In this document: piece after piece, positions 53,150 through 61,511 of the stretch
How the letters are laid out: each line of letters opens with the position of its first letter
Position numbering within the stretch: position 1 is the first letter of the stretch
Origin: Anaerolinea thermolimosa
GTDB lineage: Bacteria > Chloroflexota > Anaerolineae > Anaerolineales > Anaerolineaceae
Assembly (NCBI RefSeq): GCF_001050195.2
Contig: NZ_DF967965.1
Location: 1,877,150 to 1,941,149 of the forward strand
DNA: 64,000 bases
Direction of reading: 5' to 3'
Program-made: the position numbers and the translations under genes
Notes under the pieces: generated by a model
The model's database searches: none
Seen by the model: the letters and a program-made list of their open reading frames with translations, nothing else
Told to the model about the DNA's origin: nothing

Positions 53150-54123
53150 ACGCTTCCTCTCCTCGTCCATTACAAATTGTTGGCCTCGGAATGGCCACCA
53201 TCGATGTATTGGTCAGGCTTACCGAAATGCCCACCTGGGAGAAGAATACCCGGATCGAGGAGTTAATTCTGGATGGCGGCGGTCCGGTCGGCACAGCCCT
53301 GGTGGCTGCCGCCCGCCTCGGCGCCCGAACAGGATTTTACGGTACCGCAGGGAATGACCCCACTGCCGATTTTAAATTGCACCTTTTTGAGAAAGAAGGT
53401 ATAGACATCTCGCATGTGCTTCGTCGGCCCCTGCCTGAACCTCAAATTATCCTGGTTTGTGTCCATTCCCAAACCGGAGAGCGCACCTTTTTTGGAACCC
53501 CCTCTACCGGGGCTTTCCCGCTGCAACCTGAAGAACTGGACCGCTCTTATATCACCCAGGCGGAGATCCTCCATCTGGATGGCTTCCACCCCCGGGCCGC
53601 CATTCAAGCGGCCCGCTGGATGCGAGAAGAAGGTAAGCTCGTCGTCCTGGATGCCGGAAAAACCGAAGCCGAAGTCTCGCCCTCCATTCGCGAATTGATA
53701 CCCTTTGTCCATGTTCTCATCAGTGGAGACGGCTTTTCTCGTGCCCTTACCGGGATCAACGACCTCCATCAGGCTGGCCAGTGTATTCTTTTGATGGGAC
53801 CGCGAATATATGTGGAGACTCTTGGTGAGCGCGGAAGTTTTACCATTTCCTGCGATGAAGCCTTTTTCACTCCGGCTTATCCAGTTAAAGTAGTCGATAC
53901 AACTGGCGCTGGAGATGTCTTTCACGGAGCCTTTCTGGTTGGCCTTCTCAAACGATGGCCTCTGCGCGAGATCGCCCGATTTGCCTCTGCCGTCGCCGCC
54001 ATCAAATGTACCAGCCTGGGAGGAAGACGTGGAATTCCGTCTCTTCCTGAGGTTGAGGAATTTCTAAACCGAGATTACCTGCCCAAGGAGAATGAAGATG
54101 CCTCTTGTATCCATTGTTCCTGA
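53146..54123 (+). CDS. PfkB-family ketose kinase, YihV-like
   Basis: 325 residues. DGGGPVGTALVAAARLG is signature 1 and VVDTTGAGDVFHGAFLVGLL signature 2. The C-terminal part (RFASAVAAIKCTSLGGRRGIPS) is strikingly like E. coli YihV, 6-deoxy-6-sulfofructose kinase, although this branch also holds other kinases. With an upstream isomerase and a downstream class II aldolase the expected reaction is ketose to ketose 1-phosphate. The start overlaps the isomerase stop by 4 bp and its end overlaps the aldolase start by 26 bp, indicating tight coupling. Confidence 0.87.
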   Translation: MNASSPRPLQIVGLGMATIDVLVRLTEMPTWEKNTRIEELILDGGGPVGTALVAAARLGARTGFYGTAGNDPTADFKLHLFEKEGIDISHVLRRPLPEPQIILVCVHSQTGERTFFGTPSTGAFPLQPEELDRSYITQAEILHLDGFHPRAAIQAARWMREEGKLVVLDAGKTEAEVSPSIRELIPFVHVLISGDGFSRALTGINDLHQAGQCILLMGPRIYVETLGERGSFTISCDEAFFTPAYPVKVVDTTGAGDVFHGAFLVGLLKRWPLREIARFASAVAAIKCTSLGGRRGIPSLPEVEEFLNRDYLPKENEDASCIHCS

Positions 54124-54967
54124 ACTGATTCGGGCCCGCAATATGGGCTATGCCATTCCTTCCTTCAATGTGTTTGAACCCCATGCAGTGGATGGTTTGA
54201 TTTCGGCTTTACAAAAGAGTGCGGCCCCCTGTATTTTTGGGGTCTACTCCGGCTGCCTGAAAGAAGCCAACATCCGCGCGTTCGCCGCTTATTTACGCGA
54301 ACGGGTCAATCAATTAGAGGTTCCTGCCTCGATCATGCTCGACCATGGCGAAAACCTGGAACAGGTGCAACTCGCCCTCGACCTTGGCTTCACCGATGTG
54401 ATGATCGATGCTTCCCGGCTACCTTTCGAAGAGAATATTGCAAAAACCCGTGAAGTGGTGCAACTCGCCAGGCATTACGGCGCCGGGATCGAAGCCGAAC
54501 TGGGCCACGTTGGGCTGGGAGATCAATACAATCAGTTTGGTGGCGCTCGTAAAGGCTTCACCGACCCGCGCCTGGTGGCGGAATTCTTAGAAAAAACCGG
54601 CGTCGATTTTCTCGCCATTGCCTTTGGAAATGCCCACGGAGAGTATCAGAGCGAGCCCCGGCTCGACCTGGATTTGGTGCGCGAGGTTCGCGATAAAGTA
54701 TCCATTCCACTGGTCATGCACGGTGGAACCGGTTTAACCGATGACCAGTACCGCGAAGTCATTCGGGCGGGAATTTCAAAGATTAATTATTTCACCGGGT
54801 TAAATAAAGCCGCTACCGCGCGGATGATCCGCGCGGCTGCGGAACCTGGGGCTACCATGTTTGGCATCCTCTCAGCATTGCGTGAGGCTTATGAGGAAAC
54901 CTGCATCCATTACCTGGAGGTATTCGGGGCAGCCGGCCAGGCTTCCTCTACGTCTCAAGCCAGGTGA
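54098..54967 (+). CDS. Class II (zinc) ketose-bisphosphate/ketose-1-phosphate aldolase
   Basis: 289 residues from the ATG at 54098, with AAGGAG seven bases upstream; another ATG two codons earlier sits too close. The catalytic Asp and first zinc His are in SIMLDHGENLEQV, the central EAELGHVG contains the conserved Glu, and further zinc His are in AFGNAHGEY and VMHGGTGL. It matches FbaA/GatY/KbaY aldolases. It should split the kinase product into dihydroxyacetone phosphate and an aldehyde. Its end overlaps the converging ThuA gene by 20 bp. Confidence 0.9.
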   Translation: MPLVSIVPELIRARNMGYAIPSFNVFEPHAVDGLISALQKSAAPCIFGVYSGCLKEANIRAFAAYLRERVNQLEVPASIMLDHGENLEQVQLALDLGFTDVMIDASRLPFEENIAKTREVVQLARHYGAGIEAELGHVGLGDQYNQFGGARKGFTDPRLVAEFLEKTGVDFLAIAFGNAHGEYQSEPRLDLDLVREVRDKVSIPLVMHGGTGLTDDQYREVIRAGISKINYFTGLNKAATARMIRAAAEPGATMFGILSALREAYEETCIHYLEVFGAAGQASSTSQAR

Positions 54968-55595
54968 GCGCCTGAAGCATTAATCGTTGGTAGGCCGGGT
55001 TTAGCCATACTTCAGCCGAGTGCCCCATCGCAATATAGGCCACCCGGCCTTTTCCTTCGGTTTTACTCCAAACCATCGGGAACGCCACTCCGCGGTCAAT
55101 GGCCACCATGTGTAAGTCAACCGGCGAAACCATTTCCTGGATATAAAACTCATCCAGCACACTGAAAGCTCCTACATCCTGAATAATGGGATGGGGTTTG
55201 GCCAGAGGATACACAGTAAAATGGAATGCCGGGGGGTGAGAAACAAAAACACCCCCTATCAGCTGACCAAGCTCCGGGCTTGAATCCGCCAGAACGGTAG
55301 CCGCGTGAACCGCCAGGAGACCACCGCCATTCTTCAACCAGGATGACAGGGCTTTCACCTGTTCATCTTCCATCTTTTCGGGGCCTGTATCGTTGTAGCC
55401 CTCCCGGTGAGGGCCCAGGCAGGTGTAACTGACCACGGTTGTGATTTCATCTTCCTTCAGGCGGAGCAAACGGTTCAGATCATAAGTGGCTTCAACCTGC
55501 CAGCCTTCTTTCTCAAAAAAAGGTTGGAATACCGCTCGAAACCCTTCGAAATCGTGCCAGATTCCCCCCAGAATAAAGAGTAACTTACCTTTCAT
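54948..55595 (-). CDS. ThuA-like (trehalose utilization) domain protein
   Basis: 215 residues of the glutamine-amidotransferase-like ThuA fold: an N-terminal LFILGGIWHDFEGFRAV, VVSYTCLGPHREGYND, GGGLLAVHAATVL in place of the nucleophile elbow, and VSHPPAFHFTVYPLAKPHPI in the second half. Members are found in sugar-catabolic loci; in rhizobia ThuA/ThuB oxidise trehalose-related disaccharides. No ThuB is beside it. Its start is 3 bp from the KDPG aldolase stop, so the two form one minus-strand operon. Confidence 0.85.
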   Translation of the reverse strand: MKGKLLFILGGIWHDFEGFRAVFQPFFEKEGWQVEATYDLNRLLRLKEDEITTVVSYTCLGPHREGYNDTGPEKMEDEQVKALSSWLKNGGGLLAVHAATVLADSSPELGQLIGGVFVSHPPAFHFTVYPLAKPHPIIQDVGAFSVLDEFYIQEMVSPVDLHMVAIDRGVAFPMVWSKTEGKGRVAYIAMGHSAEVWLNPAYQRLMLQALTWLET

Positions 55596-55598
55596 ACC

Positions 55599-56255
55599 TC
55601 ATCCTTTAACCTGTTCTCTGGCACCTTGCACAGCCCGGACAAACTCCGCCGCCTTTTGGGTAATTTCAGTAAACCGCCCCTCTTTGGCCAGGTTCGGGGG
55701 ACAAAGCTCGCTCCCCGCCCCCACCCCAAAAACGCCCGCGGCGAACCATTCACCTACGTTGGCGGCGCTTACCCCGCCTGTGGGCATGATAGGGATATAC
55801 GGAAACGGTCCTTTGAGGGCCTTAACGTACGCCGGGCCAGTGAGCGAACCCGGGAATAGCTTAACCACATCCGAGCCCATTTGATACGCCGCAAAAATTT
55901 CAGTGGGCGTAAGAGCACCGATCATGGTTGGAACGCCAGACTCAACCATGGCTTTACACAATGCTGGTTCACCCATCGGGCTAACCAGGAACTTCGCTCC
56001 CGCGCCCAGAGCTTCTTCTACCTGCTCTGGCCTGGTTAATGTTCCCATTCCAAGGACGATCTTATCGCCAAACGTCACGTTCAATTGCCGCACAACTTCA
56101 GCTGCATTTGGGGTGGAGTAGGTAATCTCAATTCCCAGAACCCCTCCGGCTACCAGCGCATCTACCATTTTCAAAGTAAGTTCTGGTGAAGGCCCCCGGA
56201 TAACCGCGACCAGCCCCAGTGCTTTCAACTTTTCAAGGGTTTGCTTCTTGTCCAT
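55599..56255 (-). CDS. eda: 2-dehydro-3-deoxyphosphogluconate (KDPG) aldolase
   Basis: 218 residues from the ATG at 56255, with GGAG upstream; the longer frame of 26 codons begins with low-quality sequence. LGLVAVIRGPS, then LGIEITYSTPNA with the Glu base, FLVSPMGEPAL, and VKLFPGSLTGPAYVKALKGPFP with the Schiff-base Lys match the Eda class I family. It cleaves KDPG into pyruvate and glyceraldehyde 3-phosphate. The P in SPMGEP replaces the more usual SPGL, a common variant. With KdgK and the ManD-like dehydratase it completes the route from sugar acids. Confidence 0.92.
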   Translation of the reverse strand: MDKKQTLEKLKALGLVAVIRGPSPELTLKMVDALVAGGVLGIEITYSTPNAAEVVRQLNVTFGDKIVLGMGTLTRPEQVEEALGAGAKFLVSPMGEPALCKAMVESGVPTMIGALTPTEIFAAYQMGSDVVKLFPGSLTGPAYVKALKGPFPYIPIMPTGGVSAANVGEWFAAGVFGVGAGSELCPPNLAKEGRFTEITQKAAEFVRAVQGAREQVKG

Positions 56256-56441
56256 GGCTACTACTCCATCTTGAGTCAAAATAAGATGGGAAGGAAAAGC
56301 TCCAGCATCCTTCCTCTCAACATTATATAGCAAGTTCCGAGAAACACAGGCGGGGCCTGTTCGTTTTTTAAATCAACCAGCCTTTCCTTCCAATAAGCCT
56401 CCAGGTTGGAGTACAATACCCCCGGTACAGGAGGTGAAGGT

Positions 56442-56999
56442 ATGAAGGTCATCATTGTTCATTCCAGTCCCAACACCGATGGTCTGACCGCTGCCTGCGC
56501 AACTGCTTCACAGGATGGGATTTCTCACGCCGGCCACGAAGCCCAAATTCTCGTGCTTAACCAAATGAACATCGGCCTTTGCCAGGCGTGTAACGATGGC
56601 TGGGGTACCTGCCGTACGCTTCACACCTGCCAGGTAGAAGACGGCTTCCAGGCACTCCATCAGCAAACCCTTCAGGCCGATGCTTTGGTTCTGGTTACCC
56701 CTGTCTACTGGGGAGAGATGAGCGAATCGGCTAAGGCATTTACTGACCGGCTTCGACGGTGCGAAGCTACACTCGGTAAAGAAAGCCGTATGGCGGGGAA
56801 ACCCATCCTGTTAATTGCGGCTGCCGGGGGAAGCGGCAACGGAACCGTAACCTGTCTGCTGAGTCTGGAACGCTGGGCACAACACATTCAGGCCCGCGTT
56901 TTTGACCTGATTACTGTCAATCGGTGGAGCCGCGATTATAAACTGCAAACGATCCAGGCGGCCTCTCATGCGTTGGTCGCCAGAGGATTCCCCGATTAA
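56442..56999 (+). CDS. Flavodoxin-fold NAD(P)H-dependent oxidoreductase
   Basis: 185 residues from the ATG at 56442 (GGAGGTGA seven bases upstream). VIIVHSSPNTDGLT is the FMN-phosphate loop of the NADPH-dependent FMN reductase family, VTPVYWGEMSE the isoalloxazine loop. A cluster of three Cys (CQACNDGWGTCRTLHTC) matches flavin reductases of anaerobes. It probably reduces quinones or flavins. It is divergent from the KDPG aldolase gene and stands alone before the FtsX gene. Confidence 0.85.
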   Translation: MKVIIVHSSPNTDGLTAACATASQDGISHAGHEAQILVLNQMNIGLCQACNDGWGTCRTLHTCQVEDGFQALHQQTLQADALVLVTPVYWGEMSESAKAFTDRLRRCEATLGKESRMAGKPILLIAAAGGSGNGTVTCLLSLERWAQHIQARVFDLITVNRWSRDYKLQTIQAASHALVARGFPD

Positions 57000-57069
57000 C
57001 TTACATCTTACTAAAACAATCCTGTTAGAATTGACCGGGTATCACTGTCCCTTTGAGGAATTCCTCTGA

Positions 57070-59940
57070 ATGTCTTCCAACCCGAAAACCATCCATCACG
57101 CTCACATCGAAATGCCAGCTCTAATCTCCAGGTTGCCTGGCCTGTTAAACCTGATTCTGCAACGCCGACTTTACCACAGTGGGCTGACCATTTTAGCCCT
57201 GTTTGGCGTGATCCTGGCAGTTGGTCTGGTTACCAGTGCTTCTTTCTTTTCTGAAGCCGTTGATCGTGCCATTCTTTTCCAGGAACTGGATGCCCTGACC
57301 AGTGTAACCGGGCGCCCCCCATTTTCCACCTCAGTATATGTATTCCCTTCCAGCCGGCTTCCGGTTCCCATGGATCAGGCAGAACGGCTGGCGGCCCAGG
57401 TTGAAAACATCCTGACTGCCCAGGTGGGGTTACCTGCCAGGCAGGTGGGGCTACTTCTCTCCAGTGGCGGGATGATGCTACGACCGCGTCCCGGTTCTCA
57501 ACTGTACAGCGGTTCTGAAATGATCGGGAATGCCCGTATCGTCTACATCAAAGACATCTCCCCTCACCTTACAATCCTCGCTGGCGACCCCATGAATGAT
57601 TCCTCGGGTAGCCCCGACGTTTTAAACGTCTGGGTCCATGATAAACTCGCCCAGGAAATGAACTTGCAGCCCGGCGATGAACTTTCCATCAGTGTGACAT
57701 TGTCCGAACAACCAGTGCCACTGCGAATTGCGGGCATCTGGAAAGCCGCTGACCCCGCCTCTGATTTCTGGTTCTCCGACCCAGATGTTACCCTTAAAGA
57801 TGCTTTCCTTGTTCGCCGCGAAGATTATATCCGTTATGTACAACCCATGATCCCGTCCGGCTCCAGGGAAGCGAGCTGGTATATCATTCTGGACGAGTCC
57901 AGAGTCATCCCCAGGAATGCTTCTCAATACATTGCCGGTTTCAGCAACGCCCTGAAAGAAATTAACCGCTACCTTCCAGGCGCTCGCCTCAATTCTCCTC
58001 CGCTCGATGCCCTTAAGACCTTTGTCACCCGAAGCGCAACCCTCACCGTCATTTTGCTGGCCTATAATTTGCCTGCTTTTGGTATTCTGCTTTACTTCCT
58101 GATGATCACGGCTACCATCATGGCTCAATGGCAGCGCCGTGAAACAGCGATACTGGCCAGCCGTGGGATGAACCCACTGGGTTTATTGAACCTCACCCTG
58201 CTGGAACAGCTGCTTCTTTTTATAATCGGTTTTCCACTTGGGGTGGGTTTCGGAATGCTCATGGCCCGCTTAATGAGCTATACCACCAGCTTTCTTTCCT
58301 TCACCATTCGCCCCCCGCTTACGGTAACCCTGCACGGAATTAATTTTGCCCTCGTCTTTCTGGCCTTCGGCTTTATCCTGCTTTCTCGACTCATCCCCAC
58401 CCTGCAAGCTGCGCGGAGCACTGTGATAACCGAAGAGCGCGAATGGTCACGCCCCATGCGCACTCCCTTCTGGTACCGCTATTACCTGGATTTTCTGCTC
58501 ATCCTCCCCACCTGGTACGCTTATATCCAGATGAGTAAGCGCGGTTCACTGGCCGGGTTGATTACCAAAGCTCCCACCGACCTGCTCAACGATCCTCTCC
58601 TTATCCTGGTGCCTGCGCTTTTCGTCCTGGTCGCCGCCCTGATCACCATGCGCCTTTTCGGTTTGATTATGCGCCTGATCGATCTCCTTGCCAGCCAGAC
58701 TCCATGGGTTACACTCCATCTCGCACTACGTCAACTCGGGCGCCAGAGTCAGGATTACATTCGCCCTCTGCTCCTGGTAATTATCTCTCTTGCCATTGGG
58801 GTTTATACCATTTCTATGGCAGCCAGCCTCGATCGCTGGCTGGTGGACCGAATGTCATACCAGGCGGGAGCTGATCTGAGCTTCACTCCCCAGCCCCTCG
58901 ATTTAAGCCTTTCACCCAGTGATGGGAACTGGATTCCAGTCCCCGGGGATTTTGAACAACTCCCCGGTATCCGAAAAGCCACCCGCGTCGGCGAATATCT
59001 TGGTAGAGTAACCCCTCCAGGCGGATACGAACAACGTACCCGCCTGATGGCCATCGACCGCCTTGAGTTTCCTCAGGTATCATGGTGGCGAAAGGATTTT
59101 GCCCCTGAGCCCCTGGGGGCATTGATGAACCGGCTGGCACTGGCACCCAATGCTGCCCTGGTTTCCCGTACCTTCCTGGAAAATAATCACCTCAATGTTG
59201 GTGATAAAATCTCGGTCCTTGTTTCTATCGACTACACCGTTTCCATCCGAACCGAACTCACCATCGCGGGCATCTATGATTATTTTCCAACCGCCTACGA
59301 AGACACCGACGGCGTTACGGTAGTCACCAACATGGACTATCTGGTCGATTTGTTAGGATATATCCCAATGCACCGCATCTGGCTCAGTCTAACCCCCGGA
59401 ACTCAGGGAAAAGATGTTATGAAAGAGATGCTGGATATATTGAAAATCCACACCCTGCGAGAGTATGATCGAGCAGCCATGATCGCCGCTGAAAAAGAGA
59501 AGCTCGAGCGGATCGGGGTTTTTGGCACACTCACCACCGGTTTTCTCGCCACTGCAGTCATGGCGGTCATGGGACTGCTTGTTTACAGTTACGCCTCATT
59601 GCGCGAAAGGGTGTACCGGTTTGCGGTGCTTAACGCATTGGGCTTGCTCCGCCAGCAGATTATCCAGCAAGTAATTACCGAATATACCTTTTTATCCATT
59701 TTCGGGGCGGCAGCCGGCGCATGGATCGGCATCAATATTTCCCGCCTTTTTGTGCCATTCTTCCGATATACCGGCGAGAAAGGCGTCCCCATGCCCCCCA
59801 TCCTGCCAGTGATTGCAGAAAATCAGGTGCTTGTGCTTGCCGCCGCCTTCACACTCGTTATCCTTGCAGCAGAGATGATCACCATCCTGACTATTTTCCG
59901 CCAGCAACTGGCTCGGCTTATCAAAACCATCCATCAATGA
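57070..59940 (+). CDS. Large FtsX-like ABC permease, no ATPase adjacent
   Basis: 956 residues with the same tandem layout as the permease at 26277-29435: N-terminal helix, extracytoplasmic domain (about 75-320), FtsX helix set (about 320-590), second extracytoplasmic domain (about 600-830) and final helices (about 830-955, with RFAVLNALGLLRQQII). Shared segments include RVGEYLG, IDRLEFPQV and IAGIYDYFPT. No ATPase or adaptor gene is beside it; it may use the ATPases of the other operon. A 12-bp palindrome GAGGAATTCCTC overlaps its ribosome site. Its 3' end overlaps the converging glycosyltransferase gene by 7 bp. Confidence 0.86.
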   Translation: MSSNPKTIHHAHIEMPALISRLPGLLNLILQRRLYHSGLTILALFGVILAVGLVTSASFFSEAVDRAILFQELDALTSVTGRPPFSTSVYVFPSSRLPVPMDQAERLAAQVENILTAQVGLPARQVGLLLSSGGMMLRPRPGSQLYSGSEMIGNARIVYIKDISPHLTILAGDPMNDSSGSPDVLNVWVHDKLAQEMNLQPGDELSISVTLSEQPVPLRIAGIWKAADPASDFWFSDPDVTLKDAFLVRREDYIRYVQPMIPSGSREASWYIILDESRVIPRNASQYIAGFSNALKEINRYLPGARLNSPPLDALKTFVTRSATLTVILLAYNLPAFGILLYFLMITATIMAQWQRRETAILASRGMNPLGLLNLTLLEQLLLFIIGFPLGVGFGMLMARLMSYTTSFLSFTIRPPLTVTLHGINFALVFLAFGFILLSRLIPTLQAARSTVITEEREWSRPMRTPFWYRYYLDFLLILPTWYAYIQMSKRGSLAGLITKAPTDLLNDPLLILVPALFVLVAALITMRLFGLIMRLIDLLASQTPWVTLHLALRQLGRQSQDYIRPLLLVIISLAIGVYTISMAASLDRWLVDRMSYQAGADLSFTPQPLDLSLSPSDGNWIPVPGDFEQLPGIRKATRVGEYLGRVTPPGGYEQRTRLMAIDRLEFPQVSWWRKDFAPEPLGALMNRLALAPNAALVSRTFLENNHLNVGDKISVLVSIDYTVSIRTELTIAGIYDYFPTAYEDTDGVTVVTNMDYLVDLLGYIPMHRIWLSLTPGTQGKDVMKEMLDILKIHTLREYDRAAMIAAEKEKLERIGVFGTLTTGFLATAVMAVMGLLVYSYASLRERVYRFAVLNALGLLRQQIIQQVITEYTFLSIFGAAAGAWIGINISRLFVPFFRYTGEKGVPMPPILPVIAENQVLVLAAAFTLVILAAEMITILTIFRQQLARLIKTIHQ

Positions 59941-61511
59941 ATCGGGGGCAGTCTGAAAACTGAAAGAATTTTCGCATTCCCCACCCAGATGGTGACAACC
60001 TCATCCGAATACGGGTAGTCAGCAGGGTGCCAGCGGTAATTACCAATAAAATAATCTGCTTCGCCAGGGTCATCCACAAAATCCAGCCGGTGTTCCTCTG
60101 AGGTAGCCAGTATGGCAGCATTTCGAACCCCGGCGGGGGTATCTGCAAACACTTTGATTCGCCCGCGCGCATCCAGTCTCAAAAGTGATTCCAACCCCTC
60201 ACGGTAGGCCAGCCCCCAGTAATCCAGGTCGAAGCGCATTTTCACGGTTTGCATATCACGCCCGGCCAGACGGTTGAAATACACATTCTGATAGGGATGA
60301 AAGGCTATCATCCATACTGTAACCGGTATGAAGACCACCCCCAGAAGGCCCCCGAGTAAACCTTTCTGGAAGATGGGGGAGAAGTTAATCCTGACGATCA
60401 TTTTATGGAGATGTTCCCATCCCTGCACTGAGAAAAGGACGACCGCCGGATAGAGAAAATACATCTGGCGCCACCCATCATAAAGTGCAGAATGAAGTAA
60501 AAGTACTGCCATCCAGGGGGTAAACAACCATAAAGCGGCCAACACCCAGGGCGTACTGGCTTCGTGGTATACACTTCTCGGGTGATTCACCCACTTCCAC
60601 AGGGTAACACTTCCCCCGATCATCGCCAGGGCGAGATAAGGAATGGGTACAGTAATTGCCATCCATACAGGCAGATAATGCCAGGGTAAGTTTTGGGGAG
60701 AGAGAAATTGACCCAGATACAACACCGGCAAGTATTGCGGGAATCTGGCCATTGTTTCAAACGCCCGGCCCAGTTCGCCCAGGGGATCATGCCAGAGAAC
60801 CGGATAAAAAGCGAAAATCAAGCCCGCTGATAGAATGAGGTAAACCAGCCCATCCCGTACCCCGCCCAGGAAGGATAACCGATGGGCCATCATTTCTCTC
60901 CCGATCAGTACCAGAACCACCCCGGTTAAAAAAATCCCCGGCAATCGAATCCCGACCATAATGGCTGAAGCCAGCGATAAAAACCCCACCCGCAAGAGAC
61001 CCGGCTTCTGCAGGTACAGAATCAAAGCCAGCATCCCCCAGATAGTTGCAGATAAAAACGGAATATCCTTGCTGTTATAAAAAGCATCCGCGAAAATCCG
61101 CGGCGTTAAAACCAGAAACAAACACCCCAAAAACACAAACCAGCGGCGCGGGTAAATTCTTTCGAGCAATATGGCAAACCCGGCCACCCCCGCAAAAAAG
61201 GCTATAAAATTCCACCAGTGCCGGCTCAGGTACATCTCCCTTGAAGGCACCTGCACCATAACTCGAACCAGAAATATTTCAAAGAGCGGACCGTAGTACC
61301 GATCCCTCATCTCGAGCAGCGACGGGTCTCCCTTAACCAGATAACGATAATTGGCTTTTCCGATCTCCAGTTGGGTAGGCTCATCCCAGGAAATGCCATA
61401 ATCATCGTACACCTGCTGACCGACCAGAAAAAAGGCGGCGAAAAAAAGGAAAACAGCCAGGCGCTGAGGTTGGAAAAACTCACCCAGGATCTTTCGAAGA
61501 GCCATCTTCAC
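59934..61511 (-). CDS. Membrane glycosyltransferase, PMT/ArnT-like (GT39/GT83 superfamily)
   Basis: 525 residues with about ten to twelve membrane helices. The first extracytoplasmic loop carries YDDYGISWDEPTQ with acidic residues as in GT-C enzymes; FADAFYNSKDIPFLS and LFSVQGWEHLHKM are typical loop and helix parts. Such enzymes transfer sugars from a polyprenyl carrier to lipids or proteins. A C-terminal soluble domain of about 100 residues has a strand-rich pattern (IKVFADTPAGVRNAAIL). Its start overlaps the preceding membrane-protein stop by 4 bp. Confidence 0.75.
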   Translation of the reverse strand: MKMALRKILGEFFQPQRLAVFLFFAAFFLVGQQVYDDYGISWDEPTQLEIGKANYRYLVKGDPSLLEMRDRYYGPLFEIFLVRVMVQVPSREMYLSRHWWNFIAFFAGVAGFAILLERIYPRRWFVFLGCLFLVLTPRIFADAFYNSKDIPFLSATIWGMLALILYLQKPGLLRVGFLSLASAIMVGIRLPGIFLTGVVLVLIGREMMAHRLSFLGGVRDGLVYLILSAGLIFAFYPVLWHDPLGELGRAFETMARFPQYLPVLYLGQFLSPQNLPWHYLPVWMAITVPIPYLALAMIGGSVTLWKWVNHPRSVYHEASTPWVLAALWLFTPWMAVLLLHSALYDGWRQMYFLYPAVVLFSVQGWEHLHKMIVRINFSPIFQKGLLGGLLGVVFIPVTVWMIAFHPYQNVYFNRLAGRDMQTVKMRFDLDYWGLAYREGLESLLRLDARGRIKVFADTPAGVRNAAILATSEEHRLDFVDDPGEADYFIGNYRWHPADYPYSDEVVTIWVGNAKILSVFRLPPIH

